DNA of 64,000 nucleotides, taken from contig NZ_CP069396.1 of NCBI RefSeq assembly GCF_016887565.1, positions 9,778,001 through 9,842,000 of the forward strand, in the 5' to 3' direction. Origin of the DNA: Archangium violaceum (lineage in GTDB: Bacteria > Myxococcota > Myxococcia > Myxococcales > Myxococcaceae). The position numbers were made by a program, and so were the translations under genes. Shown here piece after piece: positions 61,559-64,000 of the stretch; position 1 is the first letter of the stretch; each line of letters begins with the position of its first letter. The notes beneath the pieces are model-generated. The model had not been told where the DNA came from. It made no database searches and saw only the letters and a program-made list of their open reading frames with translations.

Positions 61559-62470
61559 ATGAGAGAGCACTACCCGCGCGTACGTCTCTACAAGAACAAG
61601 CTCGTCGGAGGGAGCCACCTCTTCATCCGGGAGAGTGTGAGCATCACTCTTTATATGAGGCGTTCCTACCAGGAGGTAGTGCAGCAGGTGATTCGCTCCC
61701 TGGAAGCGTATCGCCACGAGATCGGGCCCCAGGCGCTCGGTTGGTACGTCGACCCAGATAGCGGCGACTGGGAGCAACTCGAAGACAACAGCTGGGCGAA
61801 CTTGCGGCAGGTGTTGCTCACGGGAACCGTCGCCCAACTCTGGCTGAGTGAGTCCCCCAGTGACACCACGGGCTACGAGGTTCTCTATTATGGTCGGCTG
61901 CTCGACGTGGCCGATGAGGGTGAAACGAGCGTGGTGTCCTTCCGCCTCCCCACGGAATACCTGGAAGAGCACGGGCCAGGGCAGGTGCGGAAGCTGGCGC
62001 TGGAACTGGCGGCGGAGCTGCCCTTCGCCTCAGGCCACGCGGGCATCGTCTTCCACTTCCCGGAGAGCACAATCGGCACCACGGAGCGCATCCGAGACCT
62101 GTCCTTCCGCCATCCCGGTCTGGACATCCCAGGAGTGCACTTCGAATCCCTTTCCATCGGCACGCGGGTGGACGGAGTGCACTGGCTGAACTTCCTGGGC
62201 CAGCCCGTCCTGGGCGAGCTGGGCGGCGCTACTGGCCTGCGACAGCGTCTTCACTCGCCCGGCACCACCGTGCAGGAGCTCGACGGAGAGCGGGCGGTGG
62301 TGACCCTGGGCCAATGGCCGGAGGCAGGCGATACGGAGCAGGGCCACACGCTACCCGCGTACCGCGAGCTGGCGCGCGTACTGGAACCCTGGCTGTACAT
62401 GGACCGCTCTCGCTGGGACGGCTTCAGCGAGGAGGACATGCGGCGGTGGGAGCGGCGCTTCCTCGACTGA
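61559..62470 (+). CDS. DUF3396 / type VI immunity family protein
   Basis: 303 residues. The pattern LPTEYLEEHGPGQVRKLALE, LPFASGHAGIVFHF and VDGVHWLNFLGQPVLGELGG, ending with GDTEQGHTLPAYRELARVLE, matches DUF3396 proteins, some of which neutralise type VI secretion toxins. No toxin, VgrG or PAAR gene lies nearby, so it would be an orphan immunity gene. The 5' end (61600-61700) is AT-richer than neighbouring genes. The ATG has no good ribosome-binding site. Confidence 0.75.
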   Translation: MREHYPRVRLYKNKLVGGSHLFIRESVSITLYMRRSYQEVVQQVIRSLEAYRHEIGPQALGWYVDPDSGDWEQLEDNSWANLRQVLLTGTVAQLWLSESPSDTTGYEVLYYGRLLDVADEGETSVVSFRLPTEYLEEHGPGQVRKLALELAAELPFASGHAGIVFHFPESTIGTTERIRDLSFRHPGLDIPGVHFESLSIGTRVDGVHWLNFLGQPVLGELGGATGLRQRLHSPGTTVQELDGERAVVTLGQWPEAGDTEQGHTLPAYRELARVLEPWLYMDRSRWDGFSEEDMRRWERRFLD

Positions 62471-62734
62471 CGCGCGTTGCCACCCAGGTGACACTGCACC
62501 GCCCGTGAGAACTCGCGCCGCGTGAGAAGCACCCAACCGCGCATTCTCAGAGCGTGCGAATCACTCACGGTGCATGTCATGCAGCTCGCTCGCCTGCCCC
62601 CCTGCGGGCATGTGTGCCGTACAGGAGACAACGCACGTGCGCGAAGCGCCATCCTCCCACACTCCCCGTGCCTGAAAGCCATTCCTAGTTCTAGGCCCTC
62701 ACGCGCTGTGCGTGCCTCGAACAAGGGGGATGGT

Positions 62735-64000
62735 GTGGGACTGGAACACGCGACGCTCCGAGGCCTCTTGCGGCCCGCGAGTCAGCTGATGGGCTGGCCG
62801 CTGATGGCCGCCCTCTGGGTGGCGCCCGCCTGGGCCGAGACGCCCGCTCCGCAGCAGGAAGGAGAGATCTCCAACCTCGCCGAGAGCGCCTCGTCCAAGC
62901 ATCAACTGGACTCCTCGTTGGACAGCGAAGACGAGGAGGCCCCTCCTGAGTTCACCCTCGGACCCGTGGAGCAGGTGCCCCCGGGCGAGCGCCGCTGGGT
63001 GCACAAGTTCGAGCGCGCGGACCTCACGTCCTACTTCGCCGAGGGAGAGCTCGCGAAGGCCAAGGACGCGTATGACCGGGGCCGCTACCGCACCGCCCGG
63101 CAGATTCTGGAGAAGCAGGACGCCACGCCTCCGGTGCGCTACCTCCGGGCGATGAGCGCCCTGCGCATGGGCCAATGGGCCACGGCGGCCGAGGAGCTCG
63201 CGTCGCTGGCGGAGGCGCACCCGCCCCTGCGCGACTACTGCCACTTCGAGGCGGCCCGCGCCTACGAGCGGCTGCGCAAGTGGACCGAGGCCGTCCAGCA
63301 CTACTCGGCCGTGGCTCCCGGCGCCCGGCGCTACGAGGAGGCCCGCTTCGGCATGGCGTACATCCTCGAGAAGAAGAAGCGGGACTACGCCGGGGCCCTG
63401 GCGGCCCTCACCCCGCTCGTCCAGACGGAGACACCCAAGCCCAACAACCCCGCCCAGGCCGAGGCGTGGCTGACCATCGCCCGGCTGGCGCGCTACCAGG
63501 CCGACTACAACGGCGAGCACCGCGCGCACCTCGCGGTGTGGGCGCTCCATCCCTTCTCCAGGGAGGCGACGGAGGCCGTGAAGGGCCTGCGTGACCTGCC
63601 CTACGTGCCCAAGTGGAAGGTGGCGCGCGCCGAGACGCTGCTCTCCCTGCACCACAACCTCGAGGCGTTGGACATGCTGGAGCGGCTGCTGCCCAAGATG
63701 GAGCTGCCGGATCCGCTCGCCTGCCGCGCGCAGTTCGCCTACGGCACGGCGCTGCGCAAGGAGCGCAAGCACTCGCTGGCCATCCGCGCGCTGCGGCCCG
63801 TCGTCGAGCAGTGCCAGGACACCGCGCTCCGCCCGCGCGCCCTCTACGTGCTGGGCTACTCGGAGTCGGTGGTGGAGCCGGAGAGCTCCATCGCCACCTA
63901 CCTGAAGCTGGCGCAGGACTACCCGCAGCACCCCTACGCGGACGACGCCCTCTTCTACGCGGCCGGCAAGGCGCTGGAGCGCGGTGAGAAGGCGGCGGCC
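62735..64000 (+). CDS. Lytic transglycosylase-type protein, N-terminal TPR part (cut by the window end)
   Basis: The first 422 codons of a long open frame that leaves the window. It starts at GTG 62735 with AAGGGGG about five bases upstream. The leader (LMGWPLMAALWVAPAWAE) is a signal peptide. The mature part is an acidic linker followed by repeated helical hairpins (AKDAYDRGRYRTARQILEKQ, RYLRAMSALRMGQWATAAEE, RAYERLRKWTEAVQHYSAVA) like the superhelical U-domain of Slt-type soluble lytic transglycosylases. The catalytic lysozyme-like domain would lie beyond the window. A long opposite-strand frame at 62699-63931 is its mirror. Confidence 0.7.
   Translation, partial: MGLEHATLRGLLRPASQLMGWPLMAALWVAPAWAETPAPQQEGEISNLAESASSKHQLDSSLDSEDEEAPPEFTLGPVEQVPPGERRWVHKFERADLTSYFAEGELAKAKDAYDRGRYRTARQILEKQDATPPVRYLRAMSALRMGQWATAAEELASLAEAHPPLRDYCHFEAARAYERLRKWTEAVQHYSAVAPGARRYEEARFGMAYILEKKKRDYAGALAALTPLVQTETPKPNNPAQAEAWLTIARLARYQADYNGEHRAHLAVWALHPFSREATEAVKGLRDLPYVPKWKVARAETLLSLHHNLEALDMLERLLPKMELPDPLACRAQFAYGTALRKERKHSLAIRALRPVVEQCQDTALRPRALYVLGYSESVVEPESSIATYLKLAQDYPQHPYADDALFYAAGKALERGEKAAA

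Noticed and set aside
62699-63931. 410-codon minus-strand frame
   Set aside because: Opposite the TPR/transglycosylase frame, which has a signal peptide, ribosome-binding site and helical repeats.

Overview
The window is a 64 kb piece of a very GC-rich chromosome with tightly packed genes on both strands. The gene content points to a myxobacterium (Myxococcota, probably the Cystobacterineae: Archangium, Cystobacter or Myxococcus relatives). The pointers are a Hanks-type Ser/Thr kinase fused to a helical TPR-like tail, two multidomain hybrid histidine kinases, a DUF2378/TIGR02265 protein (a family largely confined to Myxococcales), many small lipoproteins, and frequent 4-nt start/stop overlaps. 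No rRNA, tRNA, CRISPR array, IS element or prophage was found. The assignment to a group is an inference from gene families; no marker gene was available.

Layout. 1-5.4 kb: a frameshifted HupE/UreJ-like gene faces a compact minus-strand operon of aldo/keto reductase, cysteine desulfurase, a methyltransferase with two winged-helix-like segments, and a capreomycidine-synthase-like aminotransferase. This looks like a small uncharacterised biosynthetic unit. 5.5-9 kb: rnk, a 37-bp palindromic repeat, then a coupled chorismate operon (component I, glutaminase, PabC-like lyase). 9-12.2 kb: a REC-PAS-PAS-PAS histidine kinase coupled to an RsuA-type pseudouridine synthase. 12.3-14.2 kb: a three-gene envelope stress cluster (YqjD/YqjE-like plus a LEA-like repeat protein). 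14.2-16.8 kb: a GNAT acetyltransferase, an unknown protein and a ThrE-type exporter. 16.9-17.9 kb: a Fur box followed by a small CxC protein and heme oxygenase, a likely iron-starvation operon. 17.9-22 kb: the kinase-TPR protein and a papain-like (C39-type) protein.

22-26 kb: four overlapping minus-strand genes of TadE/TadG type without any secretion ATPase nearby. 26-31.9 kb: a DUF418 membrane protein with a palindrome in front of its start, a periplasmic DsbA-like thioredoxin, a zinc-finger membrane protein, exported MsrA, a second copy of the 37-bp repeat, a 2H phosphoesterase and several small secreted Cys-rich proteins. 32-39.7 kb: a BenE-type transporter, a lipoprotein, a two-subunit xanthine dehydrogenase, and DoxX and AI-2E family membrane proteins. 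39.7-46.6 kb: an exported endonuclease/phosphatase-fold lipoprotein with a PPC tail, a YqaA-type protein, a GAF hybrid kinase, and unknown proteins including DUF2378. 46.7-52.6 kb: an acyl-CoA synthetase divergent from an MFS exporter, and an M30-like metallopeptidase lipoprotein whose core lies between two related beta domains. 52.9-58.8 kb: two paralogous BON-domain proteins, a Ycf45/SpoIIIAA-like ATPase, a Met-rich protein, a cupin-type hydroxylase and a DUF2231 protein. 59-64 kb: galE, an AAA ATPase, an orphan DUF3396 (type VI immunity) gene and the start of an Slt-like lytic transglycosylase that runs off the window.

Functional themes are envelope maintenance and oxidative/iron stress (YqjD/E-like, heme oxygenase, MsrA, DsbA-like, BON proteins), signalling, and small-molecule metabolism. 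The best candidates for something not yet described are the 0.6-5.35 kb operon, the small CxC protein coupled to heme oxygenase, the orphan tad-like cassette, and the sandwich metallopeptidase.
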